A DNA stretch of 64,000 bases from an uncultured Clostridia bacterium (lineage in GTDB: Bacteria; Bacillota; Clostridia; Christensenellales; Aristaeellaceae): assembly GCA_934643825.1 (NCBI GenBank), contig CAKUCW010000004.1:50393-114392 (forward strand). Direction: 5' to 3'. A model generated the notes under the pieces. The model was not told the origin of the DNA and did not search any database. It saw nothing but the letters and a program-made list of their open reading frames with translations. Positions 32,214 through 41,563 of the stretch are shown here, one piece after another; within the stretch, counting starts at the first letter, position 1; every line of letters begins with the position of its first letter. Both the position numbers and the translations under genes were made by a program.

Positions 32214-32928
32214 ATGAATCGGTTCGTAGGATTGCTTTTGACTGCACTGTTCCTGTTTTCAACCTATTCTGCTGTTGCGCAGGAAGAACTGCCGATTCTC
32301 TGGCGCATCCTGAGCGTATCGGATCGGGAAGCCTATCTTCTGAGCGAGTATATCCTCTTTAATAACCGCGTTCATCCGGATGACGATGCTTATTGCGCGT
32401 TTGACGGCGCTTTTAATCAAACCGAGATTGATTCACTCTTAAACGGACCGTTTGAACGCATCGTCATTTCCGAAGAGAAAGAGGCGGAACTGCGCCGCAA
32501 AACGTATTACGGTCGCACCTATGCTGCGGAAACCAGCTTCTATGAACAGGCTTTTACGGAGGCAGAGAAGCGCCTGATCCTCGATGATGAGCAGCTGGGA
32601 CATATTTTTCTGCTGTCCTCCAAAGACGTGAGAAACGAGGATTACGGTCTGGGAACAGATAAAGCCAGAAGGACGTACGGAACGGAATTCGCCCTTGCCG
32701 AAGGGCTGTACCGCTATTCAAACGGCTCCAGCCCGTATTGGACGCGCACGCAATCCCCTCAGTTTCTGTATGGAACACGCTGCACCAAAATGGATGGCAA
32801 CGTGGGCTTATATCCGCTGCGTGGTGATGAGCGAGGGCATTCGCCCGGCGCTTCGGCTGGATCTCGGTGCGCTCGAGTTGTCCGGCAGGGACGGCACAAA
32901 GGAAAATCTGTATACGGTAGAACGATAA
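32214..32928 (+). pseudogene. Secreted DUF6273-like protein gene with a single frameshift
   Basis: The frame starts at ATG 32214 (AAGGA 8 nt upstream) with a signal peptide (about 1-23, ending AVAQ) and runs to MDGNVG near 32807. There an extra T in ggctta (32808-32809) shifts it. In the next frame the text continues YIRCVVMSEGIRPALRLDLG and ends KENLYTVER with a stop at 32928. Removing one T restores a single protein of about 238 residues with the GIRPALRLDL ending I associate with DUF6273 surface proteins. It could be a real frameshift, a slippage or phase variant, or a sequencing error. It lies 25 bp before the PIG-L/NAGPA gene. Confidence 0.7.
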
Positions 32929-32952
32929 CGGTCAGATGTGGGGTGGATCACG

Positions 32953-35136
32953 ATGCATAAGAAAAGCCTATTGTTGATGATGATAACGGTATTTCTTTGC
33001 CTGCCGTTTGTCTGCTGTGCAGCTCAGGAGGCACGGGAACTGACAGCTGACTGCATCATCACATCGCCCGGTAGGAAGACGGGTTCCGTTCACGACGGGG
33101 AATACACCAGCCAGTGGCGAAGCTCCGAACAAAGATACCCCTATTTGGAATTCCGAACGCCGGAAGGCGAGACGGCACAGTATCTGTATATCTGTTTTGC
33201 CGAAATGCCCAAGGCATGGGTCGTTGAAACGGAAACGGACGGCGAGTGGCACACCCTGACCGAGGGGCGCAGGGACTATGTTCATGTGCTTCTCGAACTG
33301 GGCGGTCAGACGCATTTTCGAATCGCGGATACATCCGGCGGAAAATGCCGATTGAAGATCAACGAGGTCTTTGTCTTCGGCGAGGGAGAGCTGCCGGACT
33401 GGGTGCAGCGCTGGGAACCCACCCCGGAAAAAGCCGATCTGCTTCTGCTGGTTGCGCATCCGGACGATGAGCTGATCTATTTCGGCGGCACGATCCCGAC
33501 CTATGCTGTGGAACGCGGGATGAATGTCGTTGTGGCGTATATGACCTATTCCAACACGACGCGGAGAAGCGAGCTTCTCAACGGTTTGTGGCATATGGGC
33601 GTTCGGCAATATCCGGTCATCGGTCCGTTTCATGATGTTTATATGCGAACGCTGGATGACGCCTATGCTCAATGGAAAAAAGGCGCCAGCCGCAACTATG
33701 TCACCGAGCTGATTCGGAAATATAAGCCGGATGTGATGCTCACGCACGATATTGGCGGTGAATATGGTCACGGTGCGCATAGGCTTTGCGCCAGCGTTGC
33801 CCAATACTGTGTGGAGCGATCCGGCGACGAAACCTTCGGACCGGAGTCCGCGGAAAAATGGGGAACATGGAACGTTAAAAAGCTCTATCTGCATCTGGGA
33901 CGGGAAAAGACCATCACCATGGATTGGCGCGTGCCGCTTTCGTCCATGGGCGGCAAAACCGGGCTTGAATTGGCGCAGGAAGCGTTTGCGTTTCATGTGA
34001 CGCAGAATACGACGTCCTTTGTCGTCACCGATGAAGGCAAAACGGGCAACGCCGAATTCAGTTTGGTTTATTCTTTGGTAGGGGAAGATCGCGTCGGCGG
34101 CGATTTCTTTGAGCATATTTCGCCGGATGACCAAGACTTGTCGGCAGAGACGGACGAATCGCTGCCGGAGCCGACCCCTGCCCCGACGTCTGCGCCCATT
34201 CCGACGCCGACGCCGACGCCCGTGGCTGTTCATCGCAAAGTCAGCGCTCAGGTCGCGTGGCCCATCGAGCAGCCCGCGCTGGATTCCTGCGGTTATCCGC
34301 TTTCCGGCGAGCATGTGTACGTCAGCGACGAAGAAGGCGTCTGGTTTTACGCGTCGCCGACGCTCGTTGTCCGGGTCGATCGCTGTTTCGATCCGGATGC
34401 CGTTATCACATGGTACGAAGCCCAGGTTTACTGCGACCTCAACGCCGAACATGTGGGCAGTATTCTCTATAACCCGAAAAAGCCGCAGGCGAAGCATGTG
34501 CAGGCGGAAAAAATTGCGAAGCAGAACCAGGTCGTCTGGGGAATGAATACCGATTACTACACCTATCGTCTGGGACGAAAAACCATAACGGGTATGGTCA
34601 TTCGAAACAAACAGGTTTTCTTTGACCGTGTGCCTGCGGCAAACCGCCGGCAATTTCCCAATCTGGATACGCTTGCCATGCTGGAGGATGGCAGCTGGCG
34701 CGTGTTCCATTCCGATGAACATACGGCGCAGGAGTATTTGGACATGGGCGCCGTTGATGTGTTCTCTTTCGGTCCATACCTGATTCGGGAAGGGAAAGTC
34801 AATCCGTTCATTGACGAAATGACGAACGGAAGGACTCAGCAGCCGCGCTGCGCCATCGGCATGGTGGAACCGGGGCATTATTATGCCGTATTGGCAGAGG
34901 GGCGCATCCGTCGCGTCAGCGTCGGCGTATCCATCTCGCAAATGGTTGAATTGATGCAGAAAGGCGGCTGCACGGAAGCGCTCAATCTGGATGGCGGTCA
35001 GACCGCGGTGATGACATTCATGGGAAAGCAGATTTCCCGTATTGGCAAATACGACGGCGGAAAAACCAAAGCCCGCGAAACCACCGAGATCATTGGCATC
35101 GGTCATTCGGATTTGATCGATCCCGACGGAAAGTAA
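32953..35136 (+). CDS. Secreted fusion of PIG-L-type deacetylase and NAGPA/DUF2233 phosphodiester glycosidase
   Basis: A 727-residue exported protein. It has a signal peptide (about 1-24, VFLCLPFVCCAAQ) and a beta-rich region to about 160. A LmbE/PIG-L domain follows (about 160-390) with the zinc motif AHPDDE (168-173) and GEYGHGAH (269-276). A Pro/Thr linker (about 404-426) leads to a C-terminal phosphodiester glycosidase (NAGPA, DUF2233) domain (about 525-715) with GMNTDYYTYR, IGMVEPGHYYAVLAEGR and LNLDGGQTAVMTF. PIG-L enzymes remove N-acetyl groups from amino sugars; NAGPA domains cut sugar-phosphodiester bonds. Together they could process a phosphodiester-linked amino-sugar surface polymer outside the cell. 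The start at 32953 is set by the signal peptide; its ribosome site is weak. A terminator follows. Confidence 0.87.
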   Translation: MHKKSLLLMMITVFLCLPFVCCAAQEARELTADCIITSPGRKTGSVHDGEYTSQWRSSEQRYPYLEFRTPEGETAQYLYICFAEMPKAWVVETETDGEWHTLTEGRRDYVHVLLELGGQTHFRIADTSGGKCRLKINEVFVFGEGELPDWVQRWEPTPEKADLLLLVAHPDDELIYFGGTIPTYAVERGMNVVVAYMTYSNTTRRSELLNGLWHMGVRQYPVIGPFHDVYMRTLDDAYAQWKKGASRNYVTELIRKYKPDVMLTHDIGGEYGHGAHRLCASVAQYCVERSGDETFGPESAEKWGTWNVKKLYLHLGREKTITMDWRVPLSSMGGKTGLELAQEAFAFHVTQNTTSFVVTDEGKTGNAEFSLVYSLVGEDRVGGDFFEHISPDDQDLSAETDESLPEPTPAPTSAPIPTPTPTPVAVHRKVSAQVAWPIEQPALDSCGYPLSGEHVYVSDEEGVWFYASPTLVVRVDRCFDPDAVITWYEAQVYCDLNAEHVGSILYNPKKPQAKHVQAEKIAKQNQVVWGMNTDYYTYRLGRKTITGMVIRNKQVFFDRVPAANRRQFPNLDTLAMLEDGSWRVFHSDEHTAQEYLDMGAVDVFSFGPYLIREGKVNPFIDEMTNGRTQQPRCAIGMVEPGHYYAVLAEGRIRRVSVGVSISQMVELMQKGGCTEALNLDGGQTAVMTFMGKQISRIGKYDGGKTKARETTEIIGIGHSDLIDPDGK

Positions 35137-35177
35137 TCGGGACGGGGATCCCTTTTTCGGAAAATGAAGACCTGTAT

Positions 35178-35215
35178 AGCCGGAACCGACAGAGAGCGGT
35201 TCCGGCTGCTTTTTT
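35178..35215 (+). terminator. Intrinsic terminator of the PIG-L/NAGPA gene
   Basis: A perfect 11-bp stem AGCCGGAACCG/CGGTTCCGGCT (35178-35188 with 35197-35207), 8-nt loop and gcttttttg. Confidence 0.9.
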
Positions 35216-35489
35216 GCCATACGCAGAAGGGAAGGGGGTGTTTTCGCTATCCAAAACGAATTGAAAAGCGACTGGCGGAGCGGCGTCTTAAAGCTTTCCG
35301 GACATCGGAGAAAGCAAGGCTCAGCTTTGGCACGGTATATTTTGCGGAATGTTTCCACGGGAGTGCTTGAAATCAAAAACATATTTGGATACGACGTTGA
35401 CAAAGCGAAGAAAGAGAAAAGAATACGCTTTAAAATGCTGTGCGTAAAAGATAATGATGTGATACAATGTCCAAAAAGGAGGAGTGACG
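35216..35489. other. Gap upstream of the LysR gene
   Basis: No gene I can support. A TTG-started frame at 35261 runs into the LysR gene in another frame and looks accidental. TTGACA (35397-35402) with a weak AGAATA 17 bp on is a possible LysR promoter. Confidence 0.4.
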
Positions 35490-36371
35490 GTGGAATTCAA
35501 ACAACTGCAATACTTTCTATCCGCAGCGGAATATCTGAATTTTACGGAAGCTGCACAGGCGTGTTTTATTGTGCAGTCTGCGATGAGCCAGCAGATTTCT
35601 TCGCTGGAAAAAGAACTCGGCGTGACGCTGTTTGTAAGAGAAAAACGCGCACTTCATCTGACGGCAGAGGGAGAAGTGTTGGTGCTGGAAGCGCGAAAAA
35701 TCCTCAATCAAATGAACCGATCGAGGCAGCTGGTTCAAAACGTAGCGAAGGGCTATCAACATCTGCTCCGCGTTGGCTGTAACGGTAATTTGTGCCGCGA
35801 AACCCTGCCACAGGTACTCGAACGGTTTCGAAAAGATTACCCGGATGTCAAGGTGCTGACGATGCATAGGCAGCACGCGGATTTGATGACACAGCTGGAA
35901 AACGGACAGATTGATTGCATGATTTCTTTGTTCTGGCCGGAATACAATCTGAAAAACTGGATGAGCTATTATGTATTGAAGGAAGAACCCGTTTTTGCAA
36001 TGCTGCCTTCCAGTCATCCGCTAGCCAAATGCGCAGCGGTATCGAAAGAGGAGCTGGAGGGGGAACGCCTGATTTTGCTCAGCGGCAGCGATAAAACTGA
36101 ACGGTTGGCGGCGTGGACGATAGACGGCGTCGCTAAACCGATTTATGCGTATGTGAATTCTCAGGAAAGCGTGGAAACGCTGGTCGCGGCAGGCTACGGA
36201 ATATCCATGTCTGTGGAAAGTGCTTGCAGACCGCATCCGATGATTGCTTATGTGCCTATGAAGCGGCCTCATTTGGAACGAATCTGTCTGCTTTGGAACA
36301 AACATCAAGCGGTTCAGGAATGGATCGATCGTTTTGCATCGCTTTTTATGATGGAACCATCAGAAACGTGA
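35490..36371 (+). CDS. LysR-family transcriptional regulator
   Basis: A 293-residue regulator with an N-terminal winged helix-turn-helix (1-60: VEFKQLQYFLSAAEYLNF, AMSQQISSLEKELGVTLF) and a C-terminal periplasmic-binding-like effector domain (about 90-290). The GTG at 35490 has AAGGAGG 7 nt upstream and gives the typical LysR N-terminus; a GTG at 35484 is too close to it. It lies 84 bp before the first secreted flavoprotein gene on the same strand, and that gene has its own promoter. The regulator may sense the flavoprotein substrate (inference). Confidence 0.93.
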   Translation: MEFKQLQYFLSAAEYLNFTEAAQACFIVQSAMSQQISSLEKELGVTLFVREKRALHLTAEGEVLVLEARKILNQMNRSRQLVQNVAKGYQHLLRVGCNGNLCRETLPQVLERFRKDYPDVKVLTMHRQHADLMTQLENGQIDCMISLFWPEYNLKNWMSYYVLKEEPVFAMLPSSHPLAKCAAVSKEELEGERLILLSGSDKTERLAAWTIDGVAKPIYAYVNSQESVETLVAAGYGISMSVESACRPHPMIAYVPMKRPHLERICLLWNKHQAVQEWIDRFASLFMMEPSET

Positions 36372-36373
36372 AT

Positions 36374-36402
36374 TTGCCTTTTCAAAAACGGATTGCTATA
36401 AT
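36374..36402 (+). promoter_or_regulatory. Promoter of the first secreted flavoprotein gene
   Basis: TTGCCT (36374-36379), 17 bp, then an extended -10 TGC-TATAAT (36394-36402). The ATG follows at 36456 behind AGAAGGGAG. Confidence 0.7.
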
Positions 36403-36455
36403 CTTATCAAACACCGATGAAAAATGTCGGGAATTGAGAAGGGAGAGCATTCCAA

Positions 36456-38777
36456 ATGAAGAAATGGATGGCGACAGCGGCAGCCGTGGCGTTAATTAGC
36501 GCGGCTGCATCGCAGGTTGTTGCTGAAAGCGTGTATACGCCGGGAACTTATGCTGCACAGGCGAAGGGTTTCGGCGGCACGGTCAGTGTAAATGTGACCT
36601 TCGATGAAAAGGGCATGACGGATGTTCAGGTGGAGGCGCCGAACGAAACGAATGGAATTGGAAGTGTAGCGGCTGAAAAGCTGCCCGCCGAAATTCTTGC
36701 CGCGCAAAGCGCGAAAGTGGATACGGTATCCGGCGCAACCTTTACGAGCAAAGCTGTGCTGGATGCTGTGGAGGACTGCATCGCGCAGGCGAGCGGACAG
36801 ACCACGGTTGCTGAAGTGAAGCTGGCTCCCGGCACATACACGGGTCAGGGTATGGGATTCCGCATCAGCGAACCGCTGACGGTTCACGTTACCGTGGATG
36901 AGGAAAAAATCACTGCGATTGATGTCGATCAGGTTCATACATCCGAGAAGCCCGCGTTGCTTCAGACGGTTGTAGATCGCATGATTCCGCGAATGATCGA
37001 GCATCAGTCCATTGCGGTAGATGCCATCACCGGTGCAACGGCGTCCAGCAATGGCGTGCGTCAGGCGGTTGAAGATGCACTTACGCAGGCGCTGGCAGCG
37101 GGCGGAAGCGACAGCTCTGCAATCAAGGCGTTCCAGACAATTCCCGAGAAGAGCAGCGAAACCATCGAGCTGAACACGCAGGTTCTCGTTGTCGGCATGG
37201 GCGGTTCCGGCACGGCGGCGGCACTGAGCGCGGCGCAGAACGGTCTTTCTGTTTTGGCGATCGATAAAGCTGCCAAGTTTGGCGGCACTTCTGTACTGAC
37301 CAGCGGACCGATGGCGTTGAATGTTCCCAGCCAGGTTGAAGCCGAAATTGCCGAATGGACTGATCCGGCAACCAAGGAAAAACGCACGAAAGCGGCAGGA
37401 GAAAAACTGATCGATGCCGAAGCGCTGTATCAGGATTGGCTGAATTATACGACATACGAAGGCAAACAGCAGGCTAAAGAAGAGATGGTTCGCCTGATGA
37501 TCGACGAGAGCGGCTACACGGATGATTGGCTGACGCAGTTCGGTTTTTCCTTCGATACCGCTTCGACCTTTGCAGGAAATAGCTGGTGTGCATATACACC
37601 GATTACCGGAAAGAAAGCCCTCACCGAAGGCTACTATGCCGAGGCGTACAAGCACTTCCAAGAGCTTGGCGGCAGCTACCTGCTGGAGGTTGAGGGATAC
37701 GACCTCATTCAGGAAGAGGGAAAGGTAACCGGAGTTCTTGCGCACAGCACGGCAGACGGCACGGAATACGTCATCCATGCGGATGCAGTCATCTTGGCGA
37801 CTGGCGGCTTTGCGGGCAGCGCTGAGATGGAAGAGAAGTATCTCGAAAATACCTATTATCCGATTAAAGGCGCATGGAAGATGTTCGGCATGCAGCAGAA
37901 CGACGGCAAGATGATTCAGGCTGCGCTTGATGATGGCGCGGGCACCTACAATATCAGCGTTCCGCCGATGGTGCATGTCGGCGGTGTGGATGGATTCCTG
38001 CCGGGCTATCCGACCCATGAAATCGAAGGACAGATGGGCGTAGCGACCGGTCGTCCGGCGGTTTGGTCTGAAGGTGATCTGCCGCTGAATATGGCGATTT
38101 CCTCCAATGTGCTGGCTGTCGGAAAGGACGCCAAACGTTATACCAGCGAAACCGCGCTGTCCATGTTTAACCCGTGGATATCCGGCCCGCACTTCTACAC
38201 CATCTATGGAAGCGATCAGGTTGCGAAGATTGCCGCCGAGGGCTTTGACGAGGTTCCGTTTGGACCTTCTACCAGCTATTTGGGCTATGGCACGAGCATT
38301 CCGGCGAATACGCCGATCCCCGATGCGGATCAAATTTTGGATGCGGCAATTGCTGCCGGTTATGTTTATAAGGCAAACTCCATTGAAGAACTGGCAGAAA
38401 AGATGGGACTCGATGGTGCGGTGCTGACCGATACTGTCAAGACGTATAACCGCTATTGCGAAACGGGCGTTGACGAGGAGTTCGGCAAGGATGCCAAGTA
38501 CCTTGTTCCTGTAACGGGCGAGACGTATTACGGTATTGTTGGTTCCTCTTACTGCTATTCAACTTGTGGCGGTTTGGATATCAACAAAGATTTCCAGGTG
38601 CTCAAGGCAGATGGAGAAACGCCGATTGAGGGGCTGTACGCAGTTGGCACGGATTGCATGGGCGTTCTGTTCTCTGAGACAAAGGCTTATGTGACCTACG
38701 GCGGTGCAGCTCAGGGCTGGGCTTACACTTCTGGACGTTTGGTTGGCGATGTTGTCGCTAAAACACTGGGTAAGTAA
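36456..38777 (+). CDS. Secreted flavoprotein reductase: two FMN-binding domains plus FAD-binding domain (fumarate/urocanate reductase-like)
   Basis: A 773-residue exported enzyme. It has a signal peptide (1-23, ending VVA) and two FMN_bind domains, about 25-112 and 120-212, each with the flavinylation motif (SGAT 92-95, TGAT 192-195). A FAD_binding_2 domain follows, with the Rossmann motif VLVVGMGGSG (243-252) and VILATGGFAG further on. ApbE-type transferases are known to attach FMN covalently to the Thr of such motifs outside the cell. The C-terminal part matches the fumarate, urocanate and related reductase family. The substrate cannot be told. It would accept electrons extracytoplasmically and reduce an external organic acceptor. 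No ApbE gene is in the window. The two FMN domains in series are notable. Confidence 0.9.
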   Translation: MKKWMATAAAVALISAAASQVVAESVYTPGTYAAQAKGFGGTVSVNVTFDEKGMTDVQVEAPNETNGIGSVAAEKLPAEILAAQSAKVDTVSGATFTSKAVLDAVEDCIAQASGQTTVAEVKLAPGTYTGQGMGFRISEPLTVHVTVDEEKITAIDVDQVHTSEKPALLQTVVDRMIPRMIEHQSIAVDAITGATASSNGVRQAVEDALTQALAAGGSDSSAIKAFQTIPEKSSETIELNTQVLVVGMGGSGTAAALSAAQNGLSVLAIDKAAKFGGTSVLTSGPMALNVPSQVEAEIAEWTDPATKEKRTKAAGEKLIDAEALYQDWLNYTTYEGKQQAKEEMVRLMIDESGYTDDWLTQFGFSFDTASTFAGNSWCAYTPITGKKALTEGYYAEAYKHFQELGGSYLLEVEGYDLIQEEGKVTGVLAHSTADGTEYVIHADAVILATGGFAGSAEMEEKYLENTYYPIKGAWKMFGMQQNDGKMIQAALDDGAGTYNISVPPMVHVGGVDGFLPGYPTHEIEGQMGVATGRPAVWSEGDLPLNMAISSNVLAVGKDAKRYTSETALSMFNPWISGPHFYTIYGSDQVAKIAAEGFDEVPFGPSTSYLGYGTSIPANTPIPDADQILDAAIAAGYVYKANSIEELAEKMGLDGAVLTDTVKTYNRYCETGVDEEFGKDAKYLVPVTGETYYGIVGSSYCYSTCGGLDINKDFQVLKADGETPIEGLYAVGTDCMGVLFSETKAYVTYGGAAQGWAYTSGRLVGDVVAKTLGK

Positions 38778-38783
38778 AACGGC

Positions 38784-38818
38784 AAAAAATGTGGGGCGAA
38801 AGCTCCACATTTTTTTTG
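38784..38818 (+). terminator. Intrinsic terminator of the first flavoprotein gene
   Basis: aaaaaatgtgg (38784-38794) pairs with ccacatttttt (from 38805), with a GAAA-containing loop region and a run of eight T. Confidence 0.85.
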
Positions 38819-38991
38819 TTGAATCAGAAACTGAGAAAAATCGCTCATGTGAGCGAAGCTTCCGTGCTTTGCAAAACTGCGGCACAGTGCGCCTTCACGG
38901 GCGCCCGAAGCTTTTTGACAATGTGAACAAACCAAAAATAAAAAGATTACAAGAACTTGATAAAATGCTGCGGGAATTTTTATCAAATCTA
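38819..38991. other. Gap before the second flavoprotein gene
   Basis: No gene. A short hairpin cgctca-tg-tgagcg (about 38842-38855) and GC-rich sequence related to nothing I recognise precede the AT-rich promoter region. Confidence 0.4.
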
Positions 38992-39020
38992 TTGAAAATG
39001 AACTATAATATAAGTATAAT
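38992..39020 (+). promoter_or_regulatory. Promoter of the second secreted flavoprotein gene
   Basis: TTGAAA (38992-38997), 17 bp, TATAAT (39015-39020). A second TATAAT lies at 39004-39009. The leader is about 100 nt and includes tatca...tgata inverted ends. Confidence 0.7.
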
Positions 39021-39126
39021 GTAGGTATCGATCGACAAACCTAAAATTTTGCGCCGAGAAAAGACGTATCATCATGGTGTCTTACCATTTTGATAAGAAA
39101 AAATACTTTGAAGGAGGAAAGGAAGA

Positions 39127-41100
39127 ATGAGAACGAACACGTGGACCAGGATTTCGTCGTTGGCACTGGCATTGGTTATGCTGCTGAGCATAACTGCCGT
39201 CGGAACTGCGGAAGGGGCGACGGGCGCAGACCGCTATCACTACGACGAAACCTTTGATGTCGTAGTGGCTGGATTTGGTTTGTCCGGCGCGACGACAGTC
39301 GTTGAAGCCATTGACATTGCTCCGGATGCAAAAGTACTGCTTCTGGAAAAGATGGAAGAAGCTCAGTCCGGCGGCAACTCGATTGCATCGGGTCAGACGG
39401 TTCTGCATGTGTACCCTGACGATCTGGACAAGTTCAGCGCATACATGTGGGCAATGGGTCAGCCGAATCCCATTCCGCGTGAATGGTTCGATTGGTGGGT
39501 TGAAGACATGACCCGTCAACCGGATTGGATTGCTCAGGTTGCCGATTCTGTCGGCTACTGGTGGCGGCCGGACAAAAACTGGGGCGACGCGATCATGGAA
39601 TTCCCGGATCTGCCGGGTGCCCAGTTCCGTTCCATTTCCAATTCTCTTTGCAAAAAGCCCGATACGGCTATGCAGGCGGGCGGAACATATACCGCGTTTG
39701 CGAATGTCGTGAAGCAGCTGAAAAATGTTGATATCCGGTATGAAACGCCTGTCGTAGCGCTTCTTCAGGATCCGGATACCAAGGAAATCTATGGCGTTAC
39801 GGCACGCGACAAGGATGGAAAGCTCTTCAATGTTCGTGCGACGAAGGGCGTCGTGCTTGCCTGCGGCGGTTATGAAAACAACCTGGAAATGCAGAAAGAC
39901 TTTCATGGCGTCGAAAATGTCTGCACGACGGGTACGCCTGGCAACACCGGCGACGGCATCCAAATGCTGATGGAAGCCGGCGCGAAGATCTGGCATATGA
40001 GAAACATGACCCAGTCCGGCGGCTACTGGCTCGGAATTAAGGTTCCGGATTATCCGTCCGCGTTCCTGCGTCAGTTCTATTTCCCGGATGGCGGCTGGAT
40101 CGAAGTCGATGCGAACAGCGAACGCTTCTATAATGAGTCTGTTTATTACCATAAGCAGCACATGAAGGAATACAAGAACGGTCACTGGATTGACGTGCCG
40201 CATTGGCGCAGCCTGCCGGTACACTTCATCTGTGATGAAAGCGTCCGCCAGAGCACGACCTTGGCAACCGTTTGGATGGGCTGGCCGATTTCTGCCAACG
40301 GATATCGCTGGTCTAAGGATAATCAGGCTGAAATCGACGCGGGCTGGATTGTGAAGGCGGATACGATTGAAGAACTCGCCGCGAAGATCAATCGCGATCC
40401 GGAAGCGTTGAAGGCGACCATCGACCGTTACAATGAGATGGTCGAAAAGGGCGTTGACGATGACTTTGGACGTAACCCCGAAACGATGGCAAAGATCGAC
40501 GAAGGTCCGTTCTACGCGTTTGAGCTGACGCCGGCAGTGGTTGCGACGACCGGCGGCGCACGCCGCGATACGCATTCCCGTGCGCTGGATTGGAACGACA
40601 ATCCCATCCCGAACCTGTACTGCGTAGGCGAATTGGGCAGCTATGTGTCCAACCTGTATCAGAACGGTATCTTCCTCAACGAATGTATCACCTCCGGTCG
40701 TGCGGCTGCGCAGCATATTTTCGGCGTAGAACAGCATGACGATTACCACGGAAACGATTATGTGAAGCCGATGGAAGAGAATATCGTCGCGGTTGGAGGT
40801 TCCCAGTCTACGCTCAAGCCGGCAACGGACGCTTCCAAGAAGAACGACGGCGAATACGTTGCCAGCGCACAGGCGACCCATGGTCCGTATACCGTGAAGT
40901 GCGTGGTCAAGGATCATCAGTTTGTCAGCATCGAAATCATCGAAGGCCGTGAAAATATGTTCATGACCGATGAACAACTGGAAGAGTTCGTGAACAAGAT
41001 CATCACGGATCAGACCCTGCAGGTGGATGCCATTGCGGGCGCGACGATGGACAGCGAAGCCATCGTGAGTGCGATTCAGCTGGCATTCTCTCGCAAGTAA
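39127..41100 (+). CDS. Secreted FAD-dependent oxidoreductase with C-terminal FMN-binding domain
   Basis: A 657-residue exported enzyme with a signal peptide (about 1-28, ending GTAEG) and no lipobox. The FAD_binding_2 domain starts at FDVVVAGFGLSGA (about 41-53, GxGxxG) and ends with the C-terminal FAD segment IPNLYCVGELGSYVSNLYQ (about 495-513). A C-terminal FMN_bind domain (about 575-657) has the acceptor motif AGAT at 637-640, with Ala where Ser or Thr is more usual. The domain order (FAD then FMN) is reversed relative to the neighbour at 36456. AAGGAGG is 7 nt before the ATG. An extracellular reductase of an organic acceptor is likely; substrate unknown. Confidence 0.9.
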   Translation: MRTNTWTRISSLALALVMLLSITAVGTAEGATGADRYHYDETFDVVVAGFGLSGATTVVEAIDIAPDAKVLLLEKMEEAQSGGNSIASGQTVLHVYPDDLDKFSAYMWAMGQPNPIPREWFDWWVEDMTRQPDWIAQVADSVGYWWRPDKNWGDAIMEFPDLPGAQFRSISNSLCKKPDTAMQAGGTYTAFANVVKQLKNVDIRYETPVVALLQDPDTKEIYGVTARDKDGKLFNVRATKGVVLACGGYENNLEMQKDFHGVENVCTTGTPGNTGDGIQMLMEAGAKIWHMRNMTQSGGYWLGIKVPDYPSAFLRQFYFPDGGWIEVDANSERFYNESVYYHKQHMKEYKNGHWIDVPHWRSLPVHFICDESVRQSTTLATVWMGWPISANGYRWSKDNQAEIDAGWIVKADTIEELAAKINRDPEALKATIDRYNEMVEKGVDDDFGRNPETMAKIDEGPFYAFELTPAVVATTGGARRDTHSRALDWNDNPIPNLYCVGELGSYVSNLYQNGIFLNECITSGRAAAQHIFGVEQHDDYHGNDYVKPMEENIVAVGGSQSTLKPATDASKKNDGEYVASAQATHGPYTVKCVVKDHQFVSIEIIEGRENMFMTDEQLEEFVNKIITDQTLQVDAIAGATMDSEAIVSAIQLAFSRK

Positions 41101-41157
41101 ATTGTAAAACGGAAGATTCACACACTCGAATGAAGTGAATCTGCAAGAAAATGGATT

Positions 41158-41202
41158 AGGGTGTGTTTCCCAATAGGAATCATACCTTTGGGAACACGCC
41201 CT
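41158..41202 (+). terminator. Hairpin after the second flavoprotein gene
   Basis: agggtgtgtttccca (41158-41172) pairs with tgggaacacgccct (41189-41202) with one bulge and one G-T pair. There is no T-run, so it is a stabilising or weakly terminating hairpin. Confidence 0.5.
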
Positions 41203-41563
41203 GACTTCCATTGGGTTGACAGAATAAGGATTTCAACTTAATCATACAACGGACGATAAAGGAGGTTAGCTTCGGATCTATTCATCGTAGCGGGATCAAT
41301 AATTTTGCGACGCGCTGTGGCGAGTTCATGAAAGCGGATCGATTTGAAGATTGATCAAGAAAAGTATGGGTGGTCTGCTGTACACATCCAACCAGATTGT
41401 TTCACGATGATGTGCTTAGGGTGTTGAATTTGCAGGCAAACGATTCGCATGTCTGAAATGTGGGGGGAGCGGCGAATTCAGAAGCGGAAATTTCAGCCCG
41501 AAGCATGTAAGGTAGGACGAAAACTTTGGGAAACAGCATGATTATGATCACAGGAGGTACAAC
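41203..41563. other. Gap before the nucleoside hydrolase gene
   Basis: TTGACA (41216-41221) with TAATCA 17 bp on is a possible promoter. A strong ribosome-like AAAGGAGG at about 41259-41266 is not followed by a usable start codon, so it may mark a decayed gene. The rest holds no gene I can support. Confidence 0.4.

Noticed and set aside
32968..35403. An 811-codon minus-strand frame
   Set aside because: Antisense to the PIG-L/NAGPA gene, which has clear domains on the plus strand.
35261..35782. A 173-codon frame overlapping the LysR gene
   Set aside because: Starts at TTG and continues into the LysR gene in the wrong frame; only its first 70 codons are outside a known gene.
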